A DNA stretch of 7,272 nt from Acidobacteriaceae bacterium (GTDB lineage Bacteria; Acidobacteriota; Terriglobia; Bryobacterales; Bryobacteraceae): contig JAFAZU010000424.1 of NCBI GenBank assembly GCA_019239585.1, positions 1 to 7,272 on the forward strand. Direction: 5' to 3'. A program made the position numbers and the translations under genes. Each line of letters starts with the position of its first letter. Position 1 is the stretch's first letter. Shown here piece by piece: positions 6,511 to 7,272 of the stretch. The notes under the pieces were generated by a model. It was not told where the DNA came from and did not search any database. It worked only from the letters and a program-made list of their open reading frames with translations.

Positions 6511-6561
6511 TATTTCAGAATTTAGCAGGGATGCTGGCGCTTGCGGTATAGTAAGCAGGCA
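6511..6561. promoter_or_regulatory. 51-base divergent promoter region
   Basis: Two -10-like hexamers point outward: TAAATT on the minus strand (6524-6519), ending 8 bases before ATG 6510, and TATAGT on the plus strand (6547-6552), ending 9 bases before ATG 6562. Only 22 bases lie between them, so the two -35 regions would overlap. No good -35 and no well-spaced Shine-Dalgarno was found for either gene (GCAGG on the plus side is only 2 bases from the ATG). Confidence 0.35.
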
Positions 6562-7272
6562 ATGTGGACCCGCGTGTTTTTGTTTTTGCTAGTAACTGCC
6601 TTGTGCAGAGCGCAGGATGTCAATGGACGCTTGGAGCAATTAATTCAATCGCAGGTAACGGATCACAAGTTCATGGGGTCAGTCCTTCTTGCGAAAGGCG
6701 ACACGGTGATTTTGAGTAAGGGCTACGGTTCGGCCAATCTGGAGTGGGACATTCCGAATACGCCGACGACAAAGTTCCGGCTTGGCTCCATCACGAAGCA
6801 GTTTACGGCGACATGCGTTTTGCTGTTAGAGGAACGGGGCAAATGGAAAGTAAGTGATCCCGTGAAGAAATACCTGCCGGATGCTCCAGCGGCCTGGGAT
6901 AAGATTACAATCTTTCATCTGCTGACACATACATCGGGTATTCCGAGCTTTACCGGATTTCCGGATTACGCAGACTCCGAAGCAAAATCGACAACACCGA
7001 TGGAACTGGTAAAGCGATTCCGCGACAAACCGCTGGAGTTCGAGCCGGGAACAAAGTGGAATTACAGTAACTCCGGCTATGTGCTGCTGGGCTATTTGCT
7101 TGAAAAGGTAAGTGGGCAGAGTTATCAGGAGTTCGTACAACAGAACATTTTTACTCCACTGGGAATGAAAGATTCCGGCTATGATTCGAACACGGCGATC
7201 ATTCATCACCGCGCTTCCGGGTATACGCCTTCAACGAAGGGTGGAATTGTCAATGCCGGATTCATCAATATG
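6562..7272 (+). CDS. Secreted class-C beta-lactamase-like serine hydrolase, 3' end cut by window
   Basis: The first 237 residues are present and the frame is open to the window edge; family members are usually 350 to 600 residues. The Sec signal is MWTRVF plus a hydrophobic core, cut probably after CRA (about residue 17). Catalytic motifs of the beta-lactamase/PBP-like fold (PF00144 type) are clear: SITK (76-79) holds the nucleophile Ser76 and Lys79; LLTHTSGIP (120-128) is the family signature; YSN (168-170) is the second catalytic motif; NIFTPLGMKDSGY (195-207) follows as expected. The third motif (HxG or KTG-like) would lie beyond the window. Such proteins are mostly esterases, D-amino-acid peptidases or carboxypeptidases, and this does not indicate antibiotic resistance. 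The start is the ATG before the signal; the ribosome site is weak. A link to the sugar genes is not evident beyond shared export and the divergent promoter region. Confidence 0.93.
   Translation, partial: MWTRVFLFLLVTALCRAQDVNGRLEQLIQSQVTDHKFMGSVLLAKGDTVILSKGYGSANLEWDIPNTPTTKFRLGSITKQFTATCVLLLEERGKWKVSDPVKKYLPDAPAAWDKITIFHLLTHTSGIPSFTGFPDYADSEAKSTTPMELVKRFRDKPLEFEPGTKWNYSNSGYVLLGYLLEKVSGQSYQEFVQQNIFTPLGMKDSGYDSNTAIIHHRASGYTPSTKGGIVNAGFINM

Noticed and set aside
6826..7209. 127-residue minus-strand open frame
   Set aside because: Antisense to the serine hydrolase, which keeps SxxK and YSN motifs in frame.
6562..7272. Antibiotic-resistance beta-lactamase
   Set aside because: The motifs fit the broad class-C-like serine hydrolase family, which is mostly esterases and peptidases; nothing seen points to drug resistance.

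Overview
The window is almost entirely coding: seven genes with only 8 to 75 bases between neighbours (two convergent stop codons touch). No tRNA, rRNA, CRISPR array, insertion sequence or transposon was seen. The gene content suggests a soil-type Acidobacterium of the Solibacter/Bryobacter kind, possibly another Planctomycete- or Verrucomicrobium-like lineage. The reasons are a planctomycete-type haem c domain joined to a SUMF1 domain, Tat-exported Gfo/Idh/MocA and sugar-isomerase-like proteins, and a secreted SxxK serine hydrolase. This placement comes from family knowledge, not from a database search.

Layout from left to right: (1) on the minus strand, a two-gene operon of a Tat-exported Gfo/Idh/MocA oxidoreductase (2560 to 1247) followed 8 bases later by a cytochrome c/SUMF1 fusion (1238 to beyond base 1); (2) on the plus strand, a Tat-exported xylose-isomerase-like TIM-barrel protein (2636-3538), divergent from the operon; (3) on the minus strand, a secreted concanavalin-like beta-sandwich protein, possibly DUF1080-related (4254 to 3547); (4) on the plus strand, a secreted galactose-mutarotase-like protein (about 4324-5481), divergent from (3); (5) on the minus strand, a second Tat-exported TIM-barrel isomerase/epimerase (6510 to 5482), convergent with (4); (6) on the plus strand, the first 237 residues of a secreted class-C beta-lactamase-like serine hydrolase (6562 to the window end), divergent from (5).

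All seven products carry an export signal (three Tat-like, four Sec-like), so the shared site of action is the periplasm or cell surface. Oxidoreductase, TIM-barrel isomerase/lyase, DUF1080-like sandwich and mutarotase-like protein are the kinds of enzyme that act in oxidative 3-keto-sugar breakdown of glycosides. The inferred role is periplasmic conversion of a glycoside or sugar, with the haem protein a possible electron acceptor for the oxidoreductase. No transporter, regulator or classical glycoside hydrolase is present, so the substrate cannot be named.

The most notable sequence features are the oxidoreductase/haem-SUMF1 pairing, an inverted-repeat candidate operator at 2583-2607, and a rho-independent terminator built into the 3' coding end of the convergent gene at 5479-5506. 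Several genes also lack a Shine-Dalgarno sequence and have a -10-like hexamer 7 to 9 bases before the start.
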